Source of the DNA: Ichthyophis bannanicus
Lineage: Eukaryota > Chordata > Amphibia > Gymnophiona > Ichthyophiidae
NCBI GenBank assembly: GCA_033557465.1
Contig: CM066033.1
Location: forward strand, 1,301,499,022 to 1,301,563,021
DNA length: 64,000 bases
Direction: 5' to 3'
Made by a program: the position numbers and the translations under genes. Below are positions 11,711 to 22,596 of this stretch, one piece after another. A model generated the notes under the pieces. That model made no database searches. It saw only the letters and a program-made list of their open reading frames with translations, and was not told the DNA's origin. Numbering within the stretch: the stretch's first letter is position 1; the number at the start of each line of letters is the position of its first letter.

Positions 11711-12189
11711 GACCCTGGCTAGTAGACCTTATATGAACTGAGGGCACACTCAGATATTTTATTTAAAGGCTATGCAAGGAATCTAGGCAGTCTGAATATT
11801 CCTAAAAACTTATATCCAACAGTTAAAATTTATATTTTAAAAAAAAGGCAATTGTAAAGTCTGAAAGCTTAGCTGTGTGTAGTCTCTTGAAGTTATGATG
11901 ACCATACTGGATCAGATACTTGGTCAGGCTGTAGAGTTGATTCAATTAACCCTACCCTCTGAAGCAGACTTGTAACGGACAATGAAAACTGAAATATTCA
12001 AACTGAAATCTTCTTTGTATCAGCCCATTATGCAAAGATCCCTGTAACCTTGAAATGTATACCTTTGTTGCAAAATTAAATAGGAGACTTAAGTAGAAGA
12101 CCAGGTCTCTGCATATCTAAAAGCAAATGTGTACTTCTATTCCAAGTAGGAAGAGGAAGATGTAGGGATGTTACTGAGGAAGATGTAGG
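11711..12189. other. No gene seen
   Basis: AT-rich sequence without a reading frame or recognised repeat. Bases 12140-12195 contain a short direct duplication of GAGGAAGATGTAGGGATGTT just where the CR1 coding sequence begins, which may mark the insertion joint. Confidence 0.4.
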
Positions 12190-13937
12190 GATGTTACCCA
12201 TGACAGAAGTGGTATTTAAAGGTGCGGAAGAATTGAAGGAAATATCGATACATCGGGAAGATGTATTACAACTATTAGATAAACTGAAGAGTAGCAAATC
12301 ACCTGGGCCGGATGGTATACATCCAAGGGTGTTCAAAGAACTGAAATATGAGATTGCAGACCTGCTATTAGTAATCTGTGAACTATCATTAAAATCATCT
12401 CTAATACCTGAAAGTTGGAGGATCGCCAATGTAACACCAATTTTTAAAAAGGGTTCCAGGGGTGATCCGGGAAACTACAGATCGGTGAGCCTCACGTCAG
12501 TACCGGGAAAAATGGTAGAAACCATCATAAAGAATAAAATTACTCAGCATGTAGATAGTCATGGCCTAATGGGAGACAGCCAACATGGCTTTAGACAAGG
12601 AAGATCTTGTCTTACTAATCTGTTATGTTTTTTTGAAAGTGTGAATAAACAGGTGGACAAAGGTGAGTCGGTTGATATAGTATATCTGGACTTTCAGAAA
12701 GCCTTTGACAAGGTCCCTCATCAGAGACTTTTGGCAAAACTAAAGAGTCATGGGATAGGAGGCAGTGTACTACTGTGGATCAAGAACTGGTTAAGAGATA
12801 GAAAGCAGAGGGTTGGGCTAAATGGACAATTTTCCCAATGGAGAAAGGTGAATAGTGGTGTACCCCAGGGATCTGTGCTGGGTCCGCTGCTTTTTGACAT
12901 ATTCATAAATGACCTGGAAAGTGGAATAACGAGTGAGGTCATCAAATTTGCAGATGACACAAAACTATTTAAAGTTGTTAAAACGCAAGAGGATTGTGGA
13001 AAATTGCAAGAGGATCTTGATAAATTGGAAAACTGGGCAGCAAAATGGCAGATGAAATTTAATGTGGACAAGTGCAAAGTTATGCACCTAGGGAAGAACA
13101 ACCCAAACTATGGTTACACGATGCAAGGTTCCAAATTAGGAACCACCACCCAGGAAAAAGATTTAGGCGTCATTGTGGATAACATGTTAAAACCCTCGGC
13201 CCAGTGTGCAGTGGCAGCCAAGAGAGCAAATAAGATGCTAGGTATCATAAGGAAAGGAATGGAAAATAAAACAAAAGATATTATAATGCCTCTATACCGT
13301 TCCATGGTGAGACCGCACCTTGAATATTGAGTGCAATTCTGGTCGCCGTATCTTAAAAAGGATATAGCGTTATTAGAAAAGGTTCAGAGAAGAGCCACCA
13401 AAATGGTAAAGGGGATGGAAGGATACTCCTATGAAGAAAGGCTAAAAAGGTTAGGGCTCTTTAACCTGGAAAAGAGACGGCTGAGGGGAGATATGATAGA
13501 AGTCTATAAATTAATGAACGGAGTGGAACGGGTAAATGTAGATTGACTGTTTACGTTATCAGAATATAAGAAGACTAGGGGACATGCAATGAAGTTACAG
13601 GGTAAACTATTTAAGACTAATAAAAGAAAATATTTTTTCACTCTACGTGTAATCAAACTCTGGAATTTGTTACCGGAGGATGTAGTAAAGGCTGTTAGTG
13701 TAGCTGGGTTTAAAAAAGGTTTGGACAAGTTCCTGGAGGAAAGGTGCATAAACCATTATTAAGAAGGGACCCAGGATATCAATGCTTGACCTAGTACAAG
13801 TATTGCAGAACCTGTGTCTTTTGGGGAAACTGCTAGGTACGTATGACCTAGATTGGCCACTGTTGGAAACAGAATACTGGGCTTGATGGACCTTGGTCTA
13901 ACCCAGTATGGCATATCTTATGTTCTTATGTTCTTAA
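12190..13937 (+). pseudogene. CR1 (type A) ORF2 reverse transcriptase, 5'-truncated
   Basis: This is a 5'-truncated CR1 insertion that keeps the whole RT. The open frame (12191-13330) shows GPDGIHPRVFKEL, the FKKGSRGDPGNYRSVSLTSV fingers, YLDFQKAFDKVPHQR, GVPQGSVLGPLLF and an intact KFADDTKLF box (about 12945-12970). A TGT to TGA change at 13328-13330 cuts the thumb. The frame then continues to a second TGA at 13544-13546 and ends with NHY stop at 13751-13762. The 3' UTR carries the same block as the other type A copies and ends in ATGTTCTT repeats at about 13919-13937. Only two nonsense changes in about 520 codons imply moderate age. It abuts BovB sequence at 13938. Confidence 0.9.
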
Positions 13938-15239
13938 GGACAAGCTGAAATTGAAGCATGCAGACAAGATATCCTTATAGTCATGGATGATAGGAACGCA
14001 AAAGTTGGCAATAAAGAAGAAGGCAAAGTGGTTGCAAAATATGAGCGTGGCAACAGAAATGAAGTTGGGAAAGACTGGTAGAATTTCGCAAGACCAATGA
14101 TTATTCATCTCAAACACCTTCTCCCAGCAAAGCAAGTGGTGACCGTACACATGGACTTCACCCAATGGATTGTGCAAAAATCAAATTGACTACATTTATG
14201 GAAGTCAATGATGGAAAAGCTCTATAACATCAATGAAGACAAAACCTAGAGGTGACTGTGGTACACATCACCAACTACTAGTATGCAAACTCAAGCTAAT
14301 GTGGAAAAAGAACAAGACACTCATAAATGTAGCAAAATTTAGAATATACCACCGGAATTTAAAAACTGCCTGCAAAATCGATTTCCTGCACTAGATACAA
14401 AAGACAGAGCAAAGGTCAAAAAGCAAAAACAGCCAAAATGGATGACCAAAGAAACTGAAAATTGCCCAGAAATGCAGAGAAGCTAAAGCCAGAGGAAAAA
14501 GAGAGGCAATCGCAGAACTCAGTAGAGATTTCCAACATGCAGCAAGACAAGACAAGGAGAAGTACTACAATGATGCATGCAAGGAAATAGAAGCAGAAAC
14601 TATTAGCTTTCTTAAAGCTACAAGAGTTAAAGAAAAAATTCCAGCCTCAAACTGGAATGTTACAAGATGCTCAAGGATCCATGTTGAATGATGCTCAGAA
14701 GATCAAGAAAAGGTGGAAAGAATATACAGAGTCAATATATGATAAAGATCAAGTAGACCAACAGCCACTTCAACCTGTACCTTATGATCAGGAACCATTG
14801 CTGATGAAAGAAGAAGTCGAAGCAGCATTGAAAGCCTGATCAAAGAACAAAGCACCAGGCATTGATGGCATTCCCATTGAAATATTACAGCATTCACTTG
14901 CAGTTGTTAACATACTTACAAGGTTCTGCCAGGAAATTTGGAAGACACATTATGTCCAACTGACTAGAAAAGATCTGTATTTATACCAATACTGAAGAAA
15001 GGTGATCCGACTGACTGTGGAAATTATTGTACAGTCACTCTGATCCCACATGCCAGCAAGTTTCTACTCAAGATCATTCAGCAGAGACTACAACCATACC
15101 TGGAACGAGAACTGCTTGAAGTGCAAGCAGGGTTCAAGAAAGGGCAAGGAATGAGAGACATCATCATAGATGTGAGATGGATCCTTGAAAAGACTAAAGA
15201 AAAACAAAAGCGTATCCATATGTTTTTTATTGAATACAT
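13938..15239 (+). pseudogene. RTE/BovB ORF2, 5' segment (split copy)
   Basis: This is the endonuclease C-terminal part and the RT N-terminal part of an RTE (BovB-type) LINE. The endonuclease remnant (about 13980-14310) includes NQIDYI near 14180. A basic linker follows (KAKIAQ-type stretch, KEKYYNDACKEIEAET at about 14560-14600). The RT begins with KNKAPGIDGIPIEILQHS at about 14845-14890 and reaches QAGF near 15125. Several frameshifts are present. The copy stops at 15239 where large TWA element copy 1 is inserted, and it resumes exactly at 19967. The segment aligns residue by residue with the intact frame at 62971-64000, which supports the assignment. Confidence 0.8.
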
Positions 15240-15289
15240 TAAGGGGCATGTTTACTAAAAGCCGCCAATGTGCGCAGCCGCACAATAGC

Positions 15290-15600
15290 GCACTAAAAGC
15301 GTATTTAAGCATGCTTAAGCACCCCGCACACGTGCGATGAAGCCCCGCACCCTTGCGTGTCACACTAACGGGTGCCGCACAAGTACGGGCCCGCAAATGT
15401 CCGATAGAGGCGTGGAAAGGCTAACGGAGGGCGGAGGAAGGCCCCGGAGGGGCGGAGAGAAGGGGTTAATGTGCGGGGAAGGGGAGGGGAGAGGCCCCTC
15501 GCACAGTTGCGGTGCCGAATTCACAAGGAAAAATAGCGCGAGTGAAACACTCGCGGTAGAGGGCATTTAAAGGGAAGAGAAACCATTTCCGTCAGCAATG
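15290..15600 (+). other. CpG-rich left subterminal region of TWA element
   Basis: This block is markedly richer in G, C and CpG than its surroundings, with GCCCCGCAC repeats and a purine-rich tract near 15420-15500. The same block is found at 46550-46860 and 56885-57210, so it is a conserved part of the element. In other transposons such subterminal repeats bind transposase, but that is inference here. Confidence 0.6.
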
Positions 15601-16062
15601 TACAGCAAAACCGGGGAAACCTGCAAAACGTGAGCAGTGTGATACATCTGCACAGCCCAAAAGTGGAATTAATAATAGAAAAGGACCACAACAAAAATTG
15701 TAAAAATAGTAAGTCAGCTGGGGAACAGTTATAGTAATGGGCAAAACTAAAAAACACACCCAGGAAAGCTCCAGCAAAAAGCAATGATTTTTGGAAAGGT
15801 GTACGGAGCGGAGACTCTTCCAAAAAACATTTCCTTTTTGTTAGAGCTTTCCTGGGAGTATTTCCTATGGTTGCCCATTAATATCACTGTTGCCCAGCGT
15901 GGTGATATTGTGTCCCCCATTTTCCGTGGTCATTTCCGGGGTTTATGTGCATGTTTGTCACCAGACAGGGTGCATGTGCCCACAGTAAAAATGCGTTGCG
16001 CAGGGTTTGCGACTCCATCCTGCCAGGTTTACTACCTCCAGGGGCTGCACTGTGTCTGTGGC

Positions 16063-16136
16063 CATAGTGTGGTGCAGTGGACAGAGCCAGCACCTCTAGG
16101 ACCAGAGGGTCAGAGGTTCAAATCCCAGCTGGGGCA
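16063..16136 (+). other. tRNA-like Pol III module a (copy 1)
   Basis: A-box-like TGGTGCAGTGG lies at 16070-16080, and a perfect B box, GGTTCAAATCC, at 16115-16125. The 34-bp gap between the boxes fits an internal Pol III promoter. The T-stem and acceptor do not pair, so it is not a functional tRNA. It is conserved at 47322-47389 and 57661-57738. Confidence 0.65.
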
Positions 16137-16512
16137 GCCCAGTCCCTATATTTTACCCACCACTAAACAAAGATAGCGCAGACACCCCTGTATTGCAGGG
16201 AACATAAGCATGGGGAAAACACCCATATTTTACCCAACACCGCACACACACCACAACAATGGGCATTACCTACAGCCAAGTCCCCCAAATGCAGTCCCGT
16301 ACTGCCACATTGCAATCAGGTCATCTGCTTTTTCTGAGAGAAGCTCATGCCAGCATGTTGGCGAACGAGTACATGTGGTGCAGGGGGCAGTGGCTGCTAG
16401 CCACAGAAGACAGAGGCCTAGCCATGTGCAGGCTGGCACAGTCCACTGCAACAGACAGGCCCTGCCGGATCCACAGTCATGGACATTCCAGGGAATCCAG
16501 CCAATCTGTGGC

Positions 16513-16587
16513 TACACAGTGGTGCAGTGCACACAGACAATACATGCAAGAACAAAAAGTCACAGGTTCAAAGCCCAGCTGGGGCTA
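16513..16587 (+). other. tRNA-like module b (copy 1)
   Basis: A diverged duplicate of module a, with TGGTGCAGTGC at 16520-16530 and GGTTCAAAGCC (one mismatch to the B box) at 16565-16575, followed by the same CAGCTGGGGC tail. It is conserved at 47773-47847 and 58119-58190. Confidence 0.6.
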
Positions 16588-16734
16588 CCACCAATCCTGC
16601 CCACATTTTCTTCCCACAACCAAACAGTGATAGTAAGGACACACCTTTCGTGGCGAGGACATATGCAATGGTACTACGTCTATCTTTTACCCCACTGAGC
16701 ACAGACACCATGAACAGGGGCAGTACCTAGAGCA

Positions 16735-16930
16735 GAATCTCCCAAATGCAGTCCTGGTGGGCCACACACCAGTCAGGTTCCATGCTGCCACTCATACAAA
16801 TGCCTGTGCTGTATATCTATGCACCACCCCCATGGCATGTAGATGTGGCTCATGCATATTCATGAGGGACAGCAGGAAAACCCGAACAGTGTGATGCAAA
16901 CCTGGACTGGAGTTGGGAATCCCTGCCGTA
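16735..16930. repeat. Ancient hAT MITE-like arms inside TWA element
   Basis: The left part (CCCAAATGCAGTCCTGGTGG) and right part (AACCTGGACTGGAGTTGGGA) are approximate inverted repeats resembling the MITE at 9071-9264, with the shared ATGCATATTCATGAGG core. The block is present at the same place in copies 2 and 3 (about 47995-48190 and 58340-58530), so it entered before the family spread. A half-copy of similar sequence lies at about 16280-16345. Confidence 0.55.
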
Positions 16931-18522
16931 AAGCAGCAGCCAACAGGGGCAGACATACCCACACCCACACCCACAGGCCCCATTGGCCAATGTTCCCTGG
17001 AGAGGCAGAACATTGGACCCTGCGTGCATCTCCCAATACTAGCACCTGCATACCTTAGCAATGTCACCCTACACCTGAGGTATACGGTACCCAGCTCTGA
17101 GATGTTTGCTAGGAGTACTGGCAGATAGATATCCATACGTTACACACATACTGCTAGTTGACCCCATCCGAACAATCTGTTAGGAGTTTGCGGTGCGTGC
17201 TCCAGGCCTGGCCTCTGACGGTGTTTACCACCCTGGAGAGTGACCCCCAGCAGTACTGCGTACCATATCCATGCCTTGCCGTGCCCAGGACCGGTTTGGT
17301 GGGCAAGGCTAATTACCTCCGCAATAGTAGCACCATGATGGCATAGGTGTGGAAGTGTGTGTCTGTCTATACAGTGGGTGTTGGCTGCAAGCCCCTTCCA
17401 CAGCCCACACTGCCAGCACTGTTGCCAGTATTGGCCTGCCAATGTGCATAATGAGTAGCAAGGGACCATGGGTATATCTCAGACAGGGTGGGCTGACCAG
17501 GATGCAGCTGCACAGGGCATAGGGCACTGGCAGGGACATGGTAGTGCCTGGCCACCACCTACACACACAGGGTGACCTCTGTATGTGCTGCTGAGGGATC
17601 ACTCTAACCGTGAGTGTGCACTGTTGGCAGCATGGCTAGGCACCCCCATAGTGCTGTATTGTGTTTCTCTCATGTGATATATATGGGTTTCCTGTTGGGG
17701 TCTCTTCACTGACCTATCTGCTTGTGTGTGCTGCCACCCCAGTTGTGGGTGCATGCATTTCCATCAGGACCAACCAGCAGACTGTGCACAGATGGTATGT
17801 GTCTTGATGGAGCGCCTTGCAGGGTGCAGTGGCTGATGGCTTGCTGCAGGAGAATATCAGATGGTGGTGGGGTGCATCTGTGAATATCCAGGCCTAATGT
17901 CTGTCTGATATTGTGTTATGGATGTGTGTGGAGCTGCTTGGACTGCCCTATAGGGTGTCTGTTCCCCAGCAGGACTGGGGTTGATGGTCCACTCTGCTGC
18001 CATCAGTGCAGGGGGGGGTGGGATGGGGATCTGTTGGTGGGAGGCCCTGTTTTGTGCACATGGGGGGGGGGAGGAGAAGGTTTACACTAACTGAGACAGA
18101 CAGAGCTTTCACAGGATGTTTATGCAGCACCTACCTATCTCACAGGTTTTTGGAGCTCTGGCCTGGCCACATTCAGCCATGGAAGGTGTTGTAGACCTGG
18201 TCCTGGGCGCAACCTCACAAACTCAGGGTGAGCACAGTAACCGCACAATGTGATGGTGTTTAGCTACTCTTTGCCGTTTGTCCATCCACTCAGGACACCC
18301 TACCAGGCCGAGGTGCTGTGTGGGTGCACACGGACACGTCCCCCTAGCAGGCCGGGGAGCTTTAGGGGTGCATTTCCCATCTTGTGTGCATCTGTGGACA
18401 GCTGATTTGCATGTGCAGTGCATCATGGGTACGGGTGGCCTAACCCTATCCTGTTTACAACAGCAGACTGTCTGTGAGGTGACGTGCAGGCTATCTGCAG
18501 CCAGCCAGGGGCTTGCTTACAG

Positions 18523-18600
18523 CTATAGAGCTGTAGCCCAATGGTTACGTCACTGCCTGTGCAGCCAGAGGTCATGGGTTCAAACCCACAGTGGGGTTCT
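18523..18600 (+). other. tRNA-like module c (copy 1)
   Basis: This module has the best boxes: TAGCCCAATGG (A box, perfect) at 18534-18544 and GGTTCAAACCC (B box, perfect) at 18577-18587. The acceptor strands do not pair, so only the promoter-like part of a tRNA is retained. It is conserved at 50083-50160 and 60158-60235. Confidence 0.7.
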
Positions 18601-18970
18601 GTGATAGGGGTGTCCAAAGAATTTTTTAATTTACTGTACATATGTTGATGACTGCAATAACACCCTCAGCGTACTGTACCCATAAGGTGCCTCTGAGGGT
18701 GCTTTATGGGGCGCCCTATAGGGCACTTTATGCTTGCCATCCATATAGGATGCACTATACATTATCCTGTGTCGCAACATACATGCTGCCCTATAGGGGA
18801 CATTCTATGGTGCCTTGGCGGACGGTGCACTGTAACATGTGCCTTATGGGCCGCCTTATGTTAACATGCTGTGAGAGTGCGTTTGCTAGTAGTTATCACA
18901 AAATAAAATTAAAAAGCCTCCTACAGCACTCCAAAACATAAAACATACTGCCTCAGCTACCCTTTTTCAG

Positions 18971-19052
18971 AGGGCACTGTAAGGGAGTGAACCTGTGGCC
19001 CCTGCACTATTGGTTAGTGTCTTAACCATTGTGCTGTGGCTGTGTTCCTTTG
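18971..19052 (-). other. tRNA-like module d (copy 1)
   Basis: On the minus strand CAGCACAATGG (19026-19036) serves as the A box and GGTTCACTCCC (18983-18993) as a weak B box. It is followed downstream by GCGCGCCG-type repeat units. Counterparts lie at 50533-50610 and 60611-60685. Confidence 0.6.
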
Positions 19053-19194
19053 CTTTAGCATCAGCGCGCCGCCTTGTGCCCATCAGCGCGCCGTCTTGTG
19101 CCGCCCAAAATTAACAGCACTCTGCCTTAACATACACTGCTTCCTAGAGCAATAATGCCCATTACAGGTCATATTTCATCAAGCCGTGTTCATT

Positions 19195-19272
19195 GGGCAC
19201 AGCGGGGGATTGGACCCATGATCCCTGCACGGGTGGCCGGTGTCTTAACCATTGTGCTATGGCTCTGTTCCT
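19195..19272 (-). other. tRNA-like module e (copy 1)
   Basis: On the minus strand TAGCACAATGG (19249-19259) is a perfect A box and GGTCCAATCCC (19206-19216) a near B box. It appears only in copy 1 and looks like a duplication of the d/f unit together with its short-repeat neighbour. Confidence 0.6.
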
Positions 19273-19384
19273 GATCTTGCACATCAGCGCACCACTTCCG
19301 CCGCCCACTGTTAAAATGCCTCCTCACACATCAGCACGCAGCCTTATGCCCATCAGCGTGCCGCCTCCTGCTGCCCACAATTAA

Positions 19385-19645
19385 CAGTGCGCCGCCTTGT
19401 GCCGCCCAAAAAGAACAGTGCGCCGCCTTGTGCCACCCAAAAAGCACAGTGCGCCGCCTTGTGCCGCCCAAAAAGCACAGTGCGCCGCCTTGTGCCGCCC
19501 AAAAAGAACAGTGCGCCGCCTTGTGCCGCCCAAAAAGCACAGTTCGCCGCCTTGTGCCGCCCAAAAAGCACAGTGCGCCGCCTTGTGCCGCCCAACCAGA
19601 GCAGTGTGCCGCCTTATGCCGTACAAAATGAACAGTGCGCCGCCT
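19385..19645 (+). repeat. 31-bp tandem repeat (minisatellite) in TWA copy 1
   Basis: Eight to nine head-to-tail units, each containing GCCGCCTTGTGCCGCCCAAA, run from 19385 to 19645, the last two diverged. The units alternate between AAGAACAG and AAGCACAG ends, suggesting a two-unit higher-order step. Copies 2 and 3 of the element have only a few diverged units at the equivalent place (about 50625-50765 and 60700-60770), so the array expanded in copy 1. Open frames across it are repeat artefacts. Confidence 0.9.
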
Positions 19646-19708
19646 TATGCCATCCAAAATTACTTTGCCTCCTTGAAAGTGGTGCCTCAGCTGGCCTTTT
19701 TCGTTGTG

Positions 19709-19783
19709 CACAATGGGGGATTGAACCCTTGGCCTCTGCACCATTGGTTAGTGTGTTCACTGTTGTGCTACAGCTCTGCTCCT
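19709..19783 (-). other. tRNA-like module f (copy 1)
   Basis: On the minus strand TAGCACAACAG (19760-19770) is an A-box-like sequence and GGTTCAATCCC (19717-19727) a perfect B box. Its counterparts are at 50831-50902 and 60821-60898. Confidence 0.65.
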
Positions 19784-19966
19784 ATATGTGCCCAGCAGCG
19801 CCCCACTTAGCCTTCCCACGCGCTAATGTGGGCCCCGCACATTAGCGCGACGCGCACACGTACGGTCGGGTTTTTTTCTTTTTTCTGCCTGAACCGCCCA
19901 CTCCTTATATGGCACAGGCACACTACCGCGGCCCCGCACAATCTCGGAGTTTAGTAAACATGCCCC

Positions 19967-21541
19967 TAAGGCTTTTGACTGTGTAAAGCATGAGAAACTC
20001 TGGGCCACATTAAGAAGTATGGGTATACCAGAACACCTGATTGTTCCCTTGCACAACCTTTATATTGATCAAGAAACAAAAGTTCATGAAGAACAAGGAG
20101 AAACAGAATGGTCTAAAATCAGCAAAGGGGTATGACAAGGCTGCATACTTTCCCTCCACCTGTTTAATTTATATGCAGAACAAATCATTAGAGAAGCAGG
20201 ACTGTATGAAGACAACCAAGGTGTGAAGATTGGTGGAAGACTCATCACCAACCTTCGCTGTGCTGATGATACCACATTACTGGCTGAAAGAGAAGACAAT
20301 CTGAAACATTTGCTTCTAAAGATCAAGGAACATAGTCTTAAGATGGGCTCGCACCTTAATATAAAGAAGATCCTGACATCTGGCAAAATCAATAAGTTCA
20401 TCATTGATGGAGAAGAAATTGAAATAGTGGACAACTTTAACCTACTTGGATCAACTATCAATAAAGAAACAACAAGCAGTCAAGAAATCTGATGACGCAT
20501 TGCTCTTGGCAGAATGGCTAGACAAGGTTTTCAAGAGCAGAAATGTGTCTCTCCATACAAAGATTCAACTCGTTCGAGTCATGGTATTTTCAGTAACATC
20601 ATATGGATGCAAAAGTGGAAAGTGAAGAAGATAGACAGGAATATATCTTTATTGTAACCAATACTGTATATACCATGAACTGCCCAAAGAACAAACAGTA
20701 CTAGAGGATATCAAACCTAAGCTTTCTTTAGAAGCTCAGACGACAAGATTTTGACTGTCATACTTTTGACACATCATGTGAAGAAAGACATCATTAGAGA
20801 AAGACATCATGCTTGGCAAGGTAGAAAGTCAACGCAAAAGAGAAGACAATCTGAAACATTTGCTTCTAAAGATCAATGAACATAGTCTTAAGATGGGCTC
20901 GCACCTTAATATAAAGAAGATCCTGACATCTGGCAAAATCAATAAGTTCATCATTGATGGAGAAGAAATTGAAATAGTGGACAACTTTAACCTACTTGGA
21001 TCAACTATCAATAAAGAAACAACAAGCAGTCAAGAAATCTGATGACGCATTGCTCTTGGCAGAATGGCTAGACAAGGTTTTCAAGAGCAGAAATGTGTCT
21101 CTCCATACAAAGATTCAACTCGTTCGAGTCATGGTATTTTCAGTAACATCATATGGATGCAAAAGTTGGACAGTGAAGAAGATAGACAGGAATATATCTT
21201 TATTGTAACCAATACTGTATATACCATGAACTGCCCAAAGAACAAACAGTACTAGAGGATATCAAACCTAAGCTTTCTTTAGAAGCTCAGACGACAAGAT
21301 TTTGACTGTCATACTTTTGACACATCATGTGAAGAAAGACATCATTAGAGAAAGACATCATGCTTGGCAAGGTAGAAAGTCAACGCAAAAGAGGAAGGCC
21401 AGCAATACAATAACAGCAGCTACGGGTGCCAGTCTGTCAACAATGAGCCGCCTGATTGAAGAATAAACACATTTTAGGACCACTATCCAGAGGGTCGCCA
21501 TGAGTCAACACCGACTTGAAGGCGCTTAACAACAACAACAG
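19967..21541 (+). pseudogene. RTE/BovB ORF2, 3' segment (split copy)
   Basis: This continues the BovB RT interrupted at 15239. The frame resumes with KAFDCVKHEKLW at about 19969-20004, followed by GMAQGCIL-type palm sequence. The catalytic box reads RCADD (about 20257-20271) where RTEs have YADD, so the Tyr is replaced by Cys. The C-terminal domain includes MVFSVTSYGCKSWTVKK (21131-21180, second duplicate). The element ends at the AACAACAACAACAGG tail (21527-21541), typical of RTE 3' ends. A 550-bp tandem duplication (20289-21388) repeats the palm-thumb region, and frameshifts lie in both duplicates. It is non-functional. Confidence 0.85.
20289..21388 (+). repeat. 550-bp tandem duplication inside BovB copy
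   Basis: Bases 20289-20838 and 20839-21388 are almost identical: one substitution near 20336/20886, and one indel plus one substitution near 20615/21166 seen by eye. The joint lies in AAAGAG(A/G)AAG sequence present at both ends of the unit, so microhomology or slippage explains it. The second unit keeps a better reading frame than the first. Confidence 0.9.
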
Positions 21542-22335
21542 GATGTGCTGTCCTATTAGGTTTTGGACAAGGTGAGATTTCTTCCTTAAGGTGTGGGTAT
21601 TTAAAAGATCTATATTAGCTGAAGGCAGAGCAGATGTTGGAGAAGGTCTTGAATGGGCAGTATTCCCTTTATGGTACTTTTCTGACCTAAAAGCAGTCTG
21701 TAGCTCGCAAATTAAATTTATGGCAGCTACCAGGTGAATATTTTGTAAAAGTACTTTGAGGATTGCTCAGTTTCTGGATTAATTGTTGGTACAAAATGTT
21801 AACATTAGTGGTGATTTTGAAATGCTAATTAATGAGTATATTGTTGACATGTGTGCAATTTTTTTCTAGACAAGCATCCCGGGGATTTAATTCTGAGGCA
21901 GCCTTATGGTGAAACGATGGCCAGCATTGATTTCTTCTTCGGTGGACATTCTTGAGAGATTTTGTCTTTGGTGTATTGACAAAAGATGGGTGTATTTATA
22001 AAATAAGTAATAGCGTGAAATATTTAGGACAGCTATAGCAAAATAATAGTTGTGCACATTTTATTTTATTGAAGACTTGGCAGAATTTTGGAGGTTTTTA
22101 GAGCAATGATTTAGAAATGTACAGCCTTGATATATAAGTGATTTATCACTGGTAAAAATAAATTTTAGCCAGCTTGAATTGTCACAGTGTTTATGTTATT
22201 TTTTCACTGAGATCTTTTCCTCCTTTTTTGGTCATCCAACAACTCCTTTTAAGTACAGGGCATGGTTAATTAAGAAAAGTCATTTGTAAGTTTTTTTGTT
22301 CTAATTTTAATACTTTCCATTATGATAGGTATGTT
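21542..22335. other. AT-rich unassigned sequence
   Basis: No coding frame. A motif at about 21889-21915 (CTGAGGCAGCC, short loop, GGTGAAACG) resembles those near 25936 and on the minus strand near 6740. The rest is unassigned. Confidence 0.35.
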
Positions 22336-22595
22336 GCATCAAACTCTGGAATTCGTTACTGGAAGATGTAGTAAAAGCTGTTAGTGTAGCTGGGTTTAAA
22401 AAAGGTTTGGACAAGTTCTTGGAGGAAAGGTCCATAAACCATTATTAAAACTGGGAAATCCACTGCTTACTCCAGAACGAGCATTGTGGAAGTTGTGGAT
22501 TTTGGGTACCTGTCAGGTACTTGTGACTTGGATTGACCACTGTTGGAAACAGGATACTGGTCTGACCCAGTATGGCATTTCTTATGTTCTTATTA
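22336..22595 (+). mobile_element. CR1 (type A) 3' terminal fragment
   Basis: This short 5'-truncated insertion starts within the last 35 codons of ORF2 (reads KAVSVAGFKKGLDKFLEER then NHY stop at about 22447). It carries the 3' UTR ending in CTTATGTTCTTA at about 22594. A stretch of the UTR (GGCTTGATGGACCTTGG in other copies) is missing. Confidence 0.85.
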
Positions 22596-22596
22596 C

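Larger units (their letters stand above)
15240..19969 (+). mobile_element. Large TWA (PIF/Harbinger-like) element, copy 1
   Basis: The element proper spans 15243-19966 (4724 bp), with TAA target duplications at 15240-15242 and 19967-19969. The termini are inverted: GGGGCATGTTTACTAAA at the left and TTTAGTAAACATGCCCC at the right. Subterminal CpG-rich repeats of the CGCACAATAGCGC type lie at both ends. The 3-bp TWA duplication and G-rich termini are those of PIF/Harbinger transposons. No transposase or Myb-like frame is recognisable; the longest frames are not conserved in copy 3. It interrupts a BovB reading frame between the codons of an IKAFD motif, so the pre-insertion site is known exactly. 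It contains six tRNA-like modules, MITE arms (about 16735-16930) and an expanded 31-bp tandem repeat. Confidence 0.9.

Noticed and set aside
15337..15570. 77-codon frame in the CpG-rich left end, also present at 46600
   Set aside because: Shared because the DNA is shared; the C-terminus differs by frameshift between copies and copy 3 does not keep it, so no coding evidence.
18523..18600. Functional tRNA gene
   Set aside because: A and B boxes are good, but the acceptor and T stems do not pair, so a cloverleaf cannot form.
19385..19645. CRISPR-like array
   Set aside because: The units are head-to-tail with no unique spacers; it is a minisatellite in a eukaryotic transposon.
19331..19845. Several overlapping open frames on both strands
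   Set aside because: They are produced by the 31-bp tandem repeat, whose units are translated repeatedly; they are not conserved in copies 2 and 3 of the element.
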